This document shows, in pieces, positions 23,449-31,197 of a stretch of DNA of 64,000 bases (its first letter is position 1; the number at the start of each line of letters is the position of its first letter). A program made the position numbers and the translations under genes. The notes below the pieces were generated by a model. The model saw only the letters and a program-made list of their open reading frames with translations, had not been told where the DNA came from and did no database searches. Source of the stretch: an uncultured Butyrivibrio sp. (lineage in GTDB: Bacteria; Bacillota; Clostridia; Lachnospirales; Lachnospiraceae); NCBI RefSeq assembly GCF_947169445.1, contig NZ_CAMVPU010000001.1, positions 124,001 to 188,000 of the forward strand, given 5' to 3'.

Positions 23449-24396
23449 TTGGAAAAATTGGGTGCGGTAGTAGGAAATACTTTTTATTATAATTTCGAAG
23501 TTAGACTTATGGAGTTCTTGCAGAGTGTTCTGGGTACATCTGCAATTTCATTTATTTCGTTTCTGTCGACCTTTGGCGAAGAGACTATTCTGATTCTTGT
23601 AACAGGTTTTCTGTTTTGGTGCTACGATAAAAAGGCAGGTATATATGCCGGCTTGAATGTAATGGTGGGAGTGGTATTTAATCCACTTATCAAGAATATA
23701 TTCTGGAGAAGAAGGCCTTATTTTGATCATGAGACTATTAAGTGTCTTAGGCCTGTGGAGAAGAATGCGGATATTTATGATATTGCCGCGCAGGGTTTCT
23801 CTTTTCCCAGCGGACATTCCACAAATTCTTCTATAGTCTATGGTTCCCTTGCAAGGTACTTCAAAAAGCCGGTGTTTACAGTGCTTGCTTTTATTCTTCC
23901 ATTTTGTGTTGGCTTTTCAAGAGTAGTAGTTGGCTGTCATTATCCTACGGATGTTTTATTTGGATGGCTTTCCGGTGTTCTTATTATTTTCCTGATGCCT
24001 TTTGTAATGGAGAAAGTTGGAGAGAAGAAGCGTTGGATTGCCTTTGTTGTGATTTACGCTATTTCCTGTATAGGACTATTTTATTGTAAGACAAGTGACT
24101 ATTTTAGCGGCCTTGGACTTATGGGAGGCTTTTTCCTGGCAGTAGAGTTTGATGAAAGAGTAGTAAAGTTTGAAAATACTAAAAATCCTGTCTTTTGTGT
24201 GACAAGGATTCTTGGTGGATTTGTTCTTTACTTTGTTCTTAATACGCTATTAAAGTTGCCGTTTAGCAAGGAATTTCTTGATTCGGGTGTATTCCTTGCA
24301 AATATTGTAAGATATATAAGATATATAATAGTTTCATTTTGCACAATCGGAGTTTATCCTTTGGCTTTTCGCGTGGAAAAGAAGTTTATAAAATAA
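23449..24396 (+). CDS. PAP2-family membrane phosphatase
   Basis: An integral membrane phosphatase of the PAP2 type, likely acting on a lipid or undecaprenyl pyrophosphate at the outer membrane face. The three phosphatase motifs are all present: KNIFWRRRP, FPSGHS and SRVVVGCHYPTDVL. About eight hydrophobic segments follow the EETILILVTGFLFWCYDKK start region. The frame opens with TTG at 23449 (a second TTG at 23458 is better spaced from GGAAG), and the first ATG is 23509. Homologues as I recall them carry residues before this ATG, so a TTG start is preferred, with doubt. Confidence 0.85.
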   Translation: MEKLGAVVGNTFYYNFEVRLMEFLQSVLGTSAISFISFLSTFGEETILILVTGFLFWCYDKKAGIYAGLNVMVGVVFNPLIKNIFWRRRPYFDHETIKCLRPVEKNADIYDIAAQGFSFPSGHSTNSSIVYGSLARYFKKPVFTVLAFILPFCVGFSRVVVGCHYPTDVLFGWLSGVLIIFLMPFVMEKVGEKKRWIAFVVIYAISCIGLFYCKTSDYFSGLGLMGGFFLAVEFDERVVKFENTKNPVFCVTRILGGFVLYFVLNTLLKLPFSKEFLDSGVFLANIVRYIRYIIVSFCTIGVYPLAFRVEKKFIK

Positions 24397-24419
24397 TAAA
24401 TTTATAATATAATGTATTT

Positions 24420-26336
24420 ATGGAAATACGCACACCTTTAATTGCAATTTTGATATCGATTATTTTAATTGTAATCTACTTGAGGAAAAATCTTCCGCAG
24501 CTGGCTTCTGCGAGGATTTTCTTTGTTTTCTTAATTGCGGTCTTTTTTAATAATTTAAGTGAGATCTTTGAGAGTGCGGTTTTTAACTATTTTAGTGATC
24601 CAAAGCCTGGACTAAGATTTGCGGTGCAGGCAATGTACATCGGAAGTCTGGTTTTTGTAGATTATCTGATGTGTATATATGTATATTCCAAGACAAACAG
24701 AAACAAAAATGGCCTTAATCTGGCAGTGGTCATAGCTTCTTTTCCGGGTGTTATAGCTATTTTTTCAATGTTCATACTGGGACTTGAGTATGGAGTAACT
24801 GAAAACGGCCTTTATTACAATCATGGACGGGCTGTAGACATATGTTATGCAGTGGGCCTTACCTACATTATTTTGTCGCTGCTACGTATATTTGTTCTTC
24901 GCAGCAGGATTACCAAAGATAACCTTTTGGCAATGCTCATAGGATTATTATCCTGGTCGATACTTGTGTTGTATCAGTTCTTTAACAGAAGTATGCAGAT
25001 GTCAGCCATTGCAATGATGCTTATGGAGATGATTCTCTTTATAGCAATGGAGAATCCCAAGGAGTATTACGAAAGGTCTATAGATGGTATCTGGAATAAG
25101 GATGCCTTCATAATGACTCTTGAGGAAACTTTTGGGTTTAGAAAAGATTTTTTCGTTGTTTCAGTTATCTTTTTGGGCAAGACCGGAATCCTGTCTGGTG
25201 ATGACAGAAGTGATCTGACGCTTCTTATGAAGACGGTTGGTGAGCTTTCGGAAAAAAACATGGGGTCTCCTGCTTATCTTTATAACTGGAATGCACTTTG
25301 TTGTATCGTAAAAGAACCTTCGAAGGTTGAGAACTTCATGAGCGTCATCAACAATTTTAAGGATGGCGAGAGGAAAAATTACAGGACGGTCTTTAGCGTA
25401 CTTGAAATACCCAAATATGCAAAGAGTGCCGATGAGGCAATGCAGATACTAAGCTATGTGTCTGGAGAATATGCCTATATGCAGTCTTCACCTAATCTTG
25501 TTATTGACGATAGTGTTGTTGATAAGATGATGTTTAGGAACACTATTGAGGATGTGGTCAGAAAGGCTGTCAAGGAGAAGGCTTTTGAAGTTTATTATCA
25601 GCCAATCTTAAGGGTAGAGGATGGCACCTTCTCATCTGCTGAGGCGCTAGTAAGACTTAAAAGACCTGATAATGAAAAGTACATTTCTCCTGAAGATTTC
25701 ATTCCTATAGCAGAAAAATGTGGACTTATTCTTGAGATAGATGATCTTGTATTTGAAAAGGTATGTTCCTTTATTGCGAGAGAAAATCTTTCCTCTTACG
25801 GAATCAGGATGATCGAGGTTAATTTGTCAGGCAATGAGGTTGTTGATGAGCAGACACATTTGCGCCTTATCAACAAGATGAAAAAGTATCACATTCCACC
25901 TAAATTCATTAATTTCGAGGTTACAGAAACTTCTTACATCAGTAATGATGAGGTGTTTAAGGAAAATGTTGAAAAGCTAAAGGCGATGGGAAGTACATTC
26001 TCGATGGATGACTTTGGTTCAGGATATTCCAATCTTTTGGAAATCCTTAAAATGGACTATGCGCTTGTTAAGCTGGATAAAGAATTTGTTTGGAATTGTC
26101 TTGATCCGGACAAACCGGAAAATATGAGAATGTTGGAATACACTATTAATTTCCTTAAGGACTATGGGCTTCATATTCTGGCAGAGGGTGTGGAAACTCT
26201 TGATCAGGCCAAACTCCTCATTGATAAGGGTGTAGAGTACTTGCAGGGATTTTATTATTCGAGACCAGTCTCAGAGGCTGATTATCTTGATTTTTTGAAA
26301 ACACAAAAGGGATTGTTTTCCAGTGAAAGGAGATAA
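24420..26336 (+). CDS. Membrane c-di-GMP phosphodiesterase (EAL) with degenerate GGDEF
   Basis: 638 residues. The N-terminal 215 residues hold about seven transmembrane helices, a membrane sensor. A region at about 225-370 has the size of a GGDEF domain but no GGDEF motif, so it is likely inactive. The C-terminal EAL domain (about 380-630) keeps the catalytic set: EALVRL, NLSGNE, EVTET, DDFGSGYSN, KLDKEF and EGVET. It should hydrolyse cyclic di-GMP. No clear AGGAG precedes the ATG. The next gene begins two bases after its stop. Confidence 0.92.
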   Translation: MEIRTPLIAILISIILIVIYLRKNLPQLASARIFFVFLIAVFFNNLSEIFESAVFNYFSDPKPGLRFAVQAMYIGSLVFVDYLMCIYVYSKTNRNKNGLNLAVVIASFPGVIAIFSMFILGLEYGVTENGLYYNHGRAVDICYAVGLTYIILSLLRIFVLRSRITKDNLLAMLIGLLSWSILVLYQFFNRSMQMSAIAMMLMEMILFIAMENPKEYYERSIDGIWNKDAFIMTLEETFGFRKDFFVVSVIFLGKTGILSGDDRSDLTLLMKTVGELSEKNMGSPAYLYNWNALCCIVKEPSKVENFMSVINNFKDGERKNYRTVFSVLEIPKYAKSADEAMQILSYVSGEYAYMQSSPNLVIDDSVVDKMMFRNTIEDVVRKAVKEKAFEVYYQPILRVEDGTFSSAEALVRLKRPDNEKYISPEDFIPIAEKCGLILEIDDLVFEKVCSFIARENLSSYGIRMIEVNLSGNEVVDEQTHLRLINKMKKYHIPPKFINFEVTETSYISNDEVFKENVEKLKAMGSTFSMDDFGSGYSNLLEILKMDYALVKLDKEFVWNCLDPDKPENMRMLEYTINFLKDYGLHILAEGVETLDQAKLLIDKGVEYLQGFYYSRPVSEADYLDFLKTQKGLFSSERR

Positions 26337-26338
26337 TT

Positions 26339-26782
26339 ATGAACGAAGGGCTTTATAATGCTGTGTTTTGTTATGGTGAGAATATGGTTGATCCTTTTGA
26401 ACAGACCGCAGTTGATTTTGACAGGATTATTTCTGACATGAGGCTGGTGGGATATGATATCAATTCACTTAATATCGTGCATCAGATAATGCTGGAGCAG
26501 TTAGATGCTCTTTTGAAAATTAAGGGAAGAATCATTGAAGCTACAATGAATCTTGAAAACAGAGATGATCACTGCAGGGAGAAATATGGCCTTTCCTTCA
26601 AGGACATTGACGCTCTTGATCCTCAGCATGACATTGAGTGGGATATAAAGAGCGGCAAGGTTATTTTCTTCCTTTCACATGAAGCCATGCACAAGGAAGA
26701 AGCATATTTTACCTTATTCAAAAAATCTTTTGATGCCTTTACTGCCAAAACCGGATTCCAATACATGAGTTTTAAAATATGA
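26339..26782 (+). CDS. Unknown 147-residue protein between EAL and GNAT genes
   Basis: A soluble acidic protein with a long central helix (residues about 40-80) and a C-terminal helix; no motif I recognise. It is tightly packed between the EAL gene (two bases upstream, with AAAGGAGA before its ATG) and the GNAT gene (four-base ATGA overlap), so all three are likely co-translated. A role connected with the c-di-GMP enzyme or with the acetyltransferase is possible but unsupported. Confidence 0.65.
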   Translation: MNEGLYNAVFCYGENMVDPFEQTAVDFDRIISDMRLVGYDINSLNIVHQIMLEQLDALLKIKGRIIEATMNLENRDDHCREKYGLSFKDIDALDPQHDIEWDIKSGKVIFFLSHEAMHKEEAYFTLFKKSFDAFTAKTGFQYMSFKI

Positions 26783-27339
26783 GTAGAATTTTGGAGACCA
26801 AAAGACTAATTCTAAGAGGCTGGAAGGATGAAGATGCTCCCAGCCTCTTTAAATATGCAAGTGATGATAGGATAGGTCCTGCTGCAGGATGGCTTCCACA
26901 TCCTAATGAAGGCTATAGCAGGGCGGTAATAAGGACTGTCTTTGCAAAAGAGGAAGTTTATGCCATATGCCTTAAGGAAAGGGATGGGGAACCTGTGGGA
27001 AGCATAGGGCTTACGCTGGAAGGAAGCCCGGAAAGACCTCTTATGAATGGAGAAGCTGAACTTGGCTATTGGATTGGCTATCCGTTCTGGGGGCGAGGAC
27101 TTGTTCCGGAAGCTGTTACGGAAATGTTACGACACGGATTTGAGGATCTGGGGCTTGAAAGAGTCCTATGCGGGTATTTTCACGAGAACAACAGGTCTAA
27201 GAAAGTTCAGGAAAAATGTGGTTTTAAGCCACTTTATACCAACCCTGCGTGTAAGGTTATAATGCTCGGAGAAACGAGAGTAGAGCACATAAATGTCATC
27301 ACTAAGGCTGACTATGCAAAAGTCTCGGAAAACAGCTAA
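26779..27339 (+). CDS. RimJ/RimL-type GNAT acetyltransferase
   Basis: 186 residues with the RimJ/RimL layout: ETKRLILRGWKDEDAPSLF at the N-terminus, the LGYWIGYPFWGRGLVPEA acetyl-CoA loop, and NNRSKKVQEKCGF near the C-terminus. These enzymes acetylate protein N-termini or small amines; the substrate is not predictable. The start overlaps the preceding gene (ATGA). The sequence then runs into the carD regulatory region. Confidence 0.88.
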   Translation: MSRILETKRLILRGWKDEDAPSLFKYASDDRIGPAAGWLPHPNEGYSRAVIRTVFAKEEVYAICLKERDGEPVGSIGLTLEGSPERPLMNGEAELGYWIGYPFWGRGLVPEAVTEMLRHGFEDLGLERVLCGYFHENNRSKKVQEKCGFKPLYTNPACKVIMLGETRVEHINVITKADYAKVSENS

Positions 27340-27389
27340 AATACTGAATAAAAATGGGAAAAAATTCATTTTTTTACGAGACAAAGTAT

Positions 27390-27418
27390 TACAAAAAATG
27401 TAATAATGTGATATAATA
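27390..27418 (+). promoter_or_regulatory. carD promoter with overlapping inverted repeat
   Basis: TTACAA (27390-27395), 17 bases, TATAAT (27413-27418). TATTAC (27388-27393) and GTAATA (27401-27406) form an inverted repeat that covers the -35, a typical repressor position. Transcription would begin near 27425, so the leader is about 125 bases. Confidence 0.75.
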
Positions 27419-27434
27419 GCGATATGCGAGTGAG

Positions 27435-27487
27435 GACATGGTTAGTGGGGAAACCAGGGACATTACCTACTATTACCATGTCTTTTT
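27435..27487 (+). terminator. Terminator-like hairpin in the carD leader
   Basis: GACATGGT (27435-27442) pairs with ACCATGTC (27475-27482), followed by TTTTT (27483-27487). It lies downstream of the promoter and upstream of the carD ribosome site, so most transcripts would end after about 60 bases unless the hairpin is prevented. This is attenuator geometry; no known riboswitch consensus was recognised in the 32-base apical part. Confidence 0.65.
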
Positions 27488-27499
27488 ATCCTTCAGCCA

Positions 27500-27513
27500 T
27501 GAAAGCGCTTTCA
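27500..27513 (+). promoter_or_regulatory. Perfect cre-like palindrome in the carD leader
   Basis: TGAAAGCGCTTTCA is a perfect 14-bp palindrome and fits the CcpA cre consensus TGWAARCGYTWNCA at every position. It lies downstream of the promoter and of the attenuator, where CcpA or another LacI-family protein would act as a roadblock. Binding is inferred. Confidence 0.65.
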
Positions 27514-27550
27514 GTTAACAGTTGTCACAGGTTCGCAAAGGAGGAACTCA

Positions 27551-28069
27551 ATGTTAAATATTGGAGAGTGCGTTATTTACGGTAGTCATGGTTTATGTAA
27601 GGTACGAGATATTCTCGTTCCGTCGTTTCTTGAGAGGGGAAAAGAGAAACAGTATTACGAGATGATTTCCGCTATCGACACGGGAAGTATTCTCTACGTT
27701 CCTGTAGAGGGCGCAGAGGATAAGGTGCGTGAAGTCATTGGCGCTGACGACGCTGAAGGATTAATAGATGATATCGAGGAAGTAGAAGAGATTTTTCTTC
27801 CGGAGGGTAAGAAGGCTGAGCCCGCAATACTAGAGATCATTAAGAGAAATATGGCAGAAGAGATGATGGGTCTTGTGAAGTCCCTGCGCAGGATCAAAGC
27901 TATCAGAGAAGCCGAAGGCAAGAGATTTGCGACACTTAATGAAAAATACCTGAATATGGCTGAGAAGTTACTTTACACTGAACTTGCATATTCTCTTGAG
28001 ACTGAGAAGGATTTTATCAAGAGTAGAGTTCTGGAAGAACTTTCTGAATTACCTTTAGAGACTGCGTGA
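27551..28069 (+). CDS. carD: CarD-family RNA polymerase-binding regulator
   Basis: 172 residues. The N-terminal CarD/TRCF-type domain (residues 1-60; GECVIYGSHGLCKV is typical) binds the RNA polymerase beta subunit. The helical C-terminal domain (about 75-165) contacts DNA at the promoter fork in homologues. Members act broadly, often on rRNA promoters and stress responses. AAAGGAGG precedes the ATG. The long leader with terminator hairpin and cre-like site suggests dose control by nutrient status. A terminator overlaps the stop codon. Confidence 0.9.
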   Translation: MLNIGECVIYGSHGLCKVRDILVPSFLERGKEKQYYEMISAIDTGSILYVPVEGAEDKVREVIGADDAEGLIDDIEEVEEIFLPEGKKAEPAILEIIKRNMAEEMMGLVKSLRRIKAIREAEGKRFATLNEKYLNMAEKLLYTELAYSLETEKDFIKSRVLEELSELPLETA

Positions 28070-28086
28070 TGCGGTCTCTTTTTTTC
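28057..28086 (+). terminator. Terminator overlapping the carD stop codon
   Basis: AGAGACTGC (28057-28065) pairs with GCGGTCTCT (28071-28079), one G-U pair, followed by a run of T to 28086. The stop codon TGA lies in the loop. Confidence 0.85.
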
Positions 28087-28190
28087 GTTATCAGTGATAT
28101 TATTACTTATAAATATGTGGTAAAATATGCCGTAGTGTTGCGTTGCAGTATTGCAGTAATGCTAAATACTTATTTGTTAGGATATGTGAA

Positions 28191-29468
28191 ATGACTGAGG
28201 AATTGTATTATACAAGTGCTTATTTTACAGAGTTTTTGGCTGAGGTTCTTGAATGTCGGAAGATAGATGACAGTCGTGGGGACAAGGGCTTTATAAGTAA
28301 AACGGGAGATGATAAGACTAACGCTTGTTTGTATGAGGTTGTCCTTGACAGAACAGCTTTTTTCCCTGAGCAGGGTGGACAAAGTAGTGATATAGGAATA
28401 CTTGAGTATGAAGACGGTGGTGTAAAGGCGAATGTCTTACATACTCGTATTGAGAATGAAAAGGGTGTGCAGATCTTTCATGTAGCTGATAGAGAGATTC
28501 CTGTAGGAACAAGGGTGCATGGAGTTATTGACTGGAAGCACAGGTTCAGCAATATGCAGCAGCATACAGGAGAACATATTTTTTCCGGACTTGTGCATTC
28601 TACATTTGGATATGATAATGTGGGCTTTCATTTAAGTGACTCTGAAGTGACCATGGATTACAATGGTGTGCTTGATCAGGATGATATAAGCAAGCTGGAA
28701 ATGATGGCTAATCAGGCTATTTGGGATAACCTTGAAGTTATCTGCGAGTTTCCGGAAGAAAAAGAACTGGCTAATATTCCATATAGAAGTAAAAAGGAAC
28801 TTGAAGGGGATGTTAGGATAGTTACAATCCCAGGCGTCGATATTTGCGCCTGCTGCGCGCCTCATGTGAATAAGACAGGGGAAATCGGTATCCTTAAAGT
28901 TGTAGGACTTCAGAATTACAAAGGCGGAGTCAGAGTAAATATACTATGCGGAAAGAGGGCTCTTGAATATATATCTGCTGAGCATAAAATCGTTTCGCAG
29001 CTTTCTGGAATGCTTACAACCTCTGCTGATAATGTTGTATCATCTGTAAAAAGAGCTTTTGATGATATTAGTGGTTTGAAGGTAGAAGTTTCCAAGGCAA
29101 AAGAAGCTTTGATCGAATATGAAGTAGAAGAGCTTTGCAAAGATATAGAAAATGAAGGAAAAGAAGATATCTTTGTAGTTAAAGACGATAGCTTTGATTC
29201 GAATATGATGAGAAAATTCGTCAACGCTCTTGCCCTGCGATTTTCTGGGTACTGCGGTGTTTATGCCGGAAGCTCAGAAAAAGGCTATAGATTTATAATA
29301 GCTTCCGGAACTGCCGGCAAGGACTGCAAGGTGTTATGTGATGAACTTAGGCAGAAGTTTGGAGCTAAGGGCGGTGGAACACCTGCAATGGTGCAGGGGA
29401 GCCTTTCTTGTAAGGATATAAATGAAGTGACGAATGCTATAATCAAGAATATGTATAATCTTGAATGA
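28191..29468 (+). CDS. alaX: Alanyl-tRNA editing protein AlaX, long form with DHHA1 domain
   Basis: Hydrolyses mischarged Ser- or Gly-tRNA-Ala in trans. The editing domain has QQHTGEHIFSG (zinc-binding HxxxH) and CCAPHVNKTGEIG (CxxxH). The preceding FPEQGGQSSD segment is typical. The C-terminal 130 residues form a DHHA1 domain (GGGTPAMVQG near the end). The total of 425 residues matches AlaX-L. ATG 28191 was chosen; the frame extends to a TTG at 28143 with no better ribosome site. Confidence 0.92.
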   Translation: MTEELYYTSAYFTEFLAEVLECRKIDDSRGDKGFISKTGDDKTNACLYEVVLDRTAFFPEQGGQSSDIGILEYEDGGVKANVLHTRIENEKGVQIFHVADREIPVGTRVHGVIDWKHRFSNMQQHTGEHIFSGLVHSTFGYDNVGFHLSDSEVTMDYNGVLDQDDISKLEMMANQAIWDNLEVICEFPEEKELANIPYRSKKELEGDVRIVTIPGVDICACCAPHVNKTGEIGILKVVGLQNYKGGVRVNILCGKRALEYISAEHKIVSQLSGMLTTSADNVVSSVKRAFDDISGLKVEVSKAKEALIEYEVEELCKDIENEGKEDIFVVKDDSFDSNMMRKFVNALALRFSGYCGVYAGSSEKGYRFIIASGTAGKDCKVLCDELRQKFGAKGGGTPAMVQGSLSCKDINEVTNAIIKNMYNLE

Positions 29469-29505
29469 AGATTTTGGAATATAGGAATTATTTGAGGAGT
29501 AGATT

Positions 29506-30240
29506 ATGAAAGTTGGGAGTTTTAAGGATTTCAAGGAGGGGGCTGCAGCTGCAATCCCCATTTGCCTTGGATACATGGCAGTATCTTTTGCCTTTGGAAT
29601 AGAGGCGTCTAAGATAGGAATGACGACCTTTCAGGCAGCCATGACATCTCTTTTAAATGTCACCAGTGCTGGACAGTTCTCGGCACTTGAAGTGATTGCC
29701 AGAAATGGAAGCTTTGTGGAACTGGCGGTTTTGCAGCTTATTATTAATCTTAGGTACATGCTTATGTCCACTGCACTTTCACAGAAACTCGATCCGGCTG
29801 TAAGTACTGTTCACAGGCTTGGTATTTCTTATGGCGTAACGGATGAGATTTTCGCTGTGAGTGTTCTTAAAAAGGGCTCACTTTATCCACTTTTTTCCTA
29901 TGGACTGATTTCTGTAAGTGTATTTGGATGGGTTCTTGGTACAGTGATGGGGGCCGTGGCAGGTCAGATTCTTCCCCAGAGACTTATAAGTTGTCTGGGA
30001 CTTGCTATTTACGGCATGTTTATTGCTATTATCATTCCTGATACCAAAACAAATAAGGCTATTGCATGCGTTGTGATCACAGCAATGGTTCTTAGTACAG
30101 TGTTCTACTATGCACCTGTTTTGAAACTGATTTCCGCAGGCTTTAGGATTATAATTATAACTGTACTGGTAGCAGCTATAGCAGCAATAATCGCTCCGGT
30201 AAAAGATAATATGGAAGAAGGAAAGGAGAATAGGGCATGA
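29506..30240 (+). CDS. azlC: AzlC-family branched-chain amino acid exporter subunit
   Basis: A 244-residue membrane protein with about seven hydrophobic segments and the AzlC N-terminal pattern (FKEGAAAAIPICLGYMAVSF). With AzlD it forms an exporter of branched-chain amino acids and analogues such as azaleucine. Its stop overlaps the start of azlD (ATGA). TTGAGGAG precedes the ATG. Confidence 0.92.
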   Translation: MKVGSFKDFKEGAAAAIPICLGYMAVSFAFGIEASKIGMTTFQAAMTSLLNVTSAGQFSALEVIARNGSFVELAVLQLIINLRYMLMSTALSQKLDPAVSTVHRLGISYGVTDEIFAVSVLKKGSLYPLFSYGLISVSVFGWVLGTVMGAVAGQILPQRLISCLGLAIYGMFIAIIIPDTKTNKAIACVVITAMVLSTVFYYAPVLKLISAGFRIIIITVLVAAIAAIIAPVKDNMEEGKENRA

Positions 30241-30542
30241 GCAAAGTATACGCATATATTCTCCTGATGGCTTTTGTTACTTATCTTATTAGAGCTTTGC
30301 CGCTTACTCTTATCAGAAAAGAGATAAAGAGCAGGTTTATCAAATCTTTTTTACATTATGTGCCCTATGCAACTCTGGCAGCCATGACTTTTCCGGCAAT
30401 TTTGTATGCTACTGATTATATGATTGCTTCGATTGTTGGCTTTGGAGTAGCTCTTTTACTGGCTTTTAACAAAAAGAGTCTTCTTACTGTGGCGGGCTTT
30501 GCATGTGCGGCGGCTTTTGTAGTAGAATTATTTGTAAAATAA
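30237..30542 (+). CDS. azlD: AzlD-family small transport subunit
   Basis: A 101-residue membrane protein with three to four hydrophobic segments, containing the family's VTYLIRALPLTL block near the N-terminus and YVPYATLAAMTFPAIL in the middle. It is the obligate partner of AzlC, overlaps it by four bases and starts after AAAGGAGAATAGGGC. Confidence 0.92.
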   Translation: MSKVYAYILLMAFVTYLIRALPLTLIRKEIKSRFIKSFLHYVPYATLAAMTFPAILYATDYMIASIVGFGVALLLAFNKKSLLTVAGFACAAAFVVELFVK

Positions 30543-30588
30543 TCTGCAATGCTTTAGGAATATATTATGATGTTGTGAGGAATTTGAC

Positions 30589-31134
30589 ATGAGAGTTGGA
30601 ATGGGATATGATGTGCACCGGCTTGTAGAGGGACGTGACCTTATCATCGGCGGTGTCAAGATTCCATATGAAAAGGGACTTTTGGGACATTCTGATGCGG
30701 ATGTTCTTTTACATGCTATAATGGATGCTCTTTTGGGAGCAGCAGCGCTTGGAGATATTGGCAAACACTTCCCTGATACCGATCCTAAATATAAGGGAGC
30801 TGATTCTATGTCTCTTTTACGTGAAGTGGGTAAGATGCTAGAGGAAAATAGATTCCTGGTTGAGAATATAGACGCCACCATTATCGCTCAGGCGCCCAAG
30901 ATGAGACCGCATATTGATACTATGAGATCAAATATTGCAGATGCCTTGGGAATAGATGTTTCTCAGGTCAATGTTAAGGCTACAACTGAGGAAGGACTTG
31001 GTTTTACAGGAACCGGCGAAGGTATTTCCTCACAGGCAGTCTGTATGTTGGTGAGCTTTTTTGAAAGGACCGGCGGAGTTTTTGACAGCGAAGGAAATAG
31101 CTGTGGAGGGTGCCCGGGGTGTAGACGCGAATAA
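30589..31134 (+). CDS. ispF: 2-C-methyl-D-erythritol 2,4-cyclodiphosphate synthase with cysteine-rich tail
   Basis: Fifth step of the MEP isoprenoid route. Metal-binding D8 and H10 lie in GYDVHRL, the third ligand in LGHSDADVLLHAI, and the substrate region TTEEGLGFTGTGEG near residue 130. The core ends near residue 158, the usual length. About 22 further residues end in CGGCPGCRRE, an unusual three-cysteine tail that could bind metal. GTGAGGAATTTGAC precedes the ATG. It stands 63 bases before the cysS start. Confidence 0.94.
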   Translation: MRVGMGYDVHRLVEGRDLIIGGVKIPYEKGLLGHSDADVLLHAIMDALLGAAALGDIGKHFPDTDPKYKGADSMSLLREVGKMLEENRFLVENIDATIIAQAPKMRPHIDTMRSNIADALGIDVSQVNVKATTEEGLGFTGTGEGISSQAVCMLVSFFERTGGVFDSEGNSCGGCPGCRRE

Positions 31135-31197
31135 TATTACTTGAAGAAAATAACGTTGCATCTATACAAAAATAATAATTTAGGAGAAATAGTAATA

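Noticed and set aside
27435..27487. Known riboswitch in the carD leader
   Set aside because: I compared it by memory with c-di-GMP, fluoride, guanidine, preQ1 and SAM consensus cores and found no match; it is kept only as an attenuator-like hairpin.
31135..31197. T-box leader for cysS
   Set aside because: The 63-base gap is too short and lacks the T-box sequence. Similar checks before argG and pheA were also negative.
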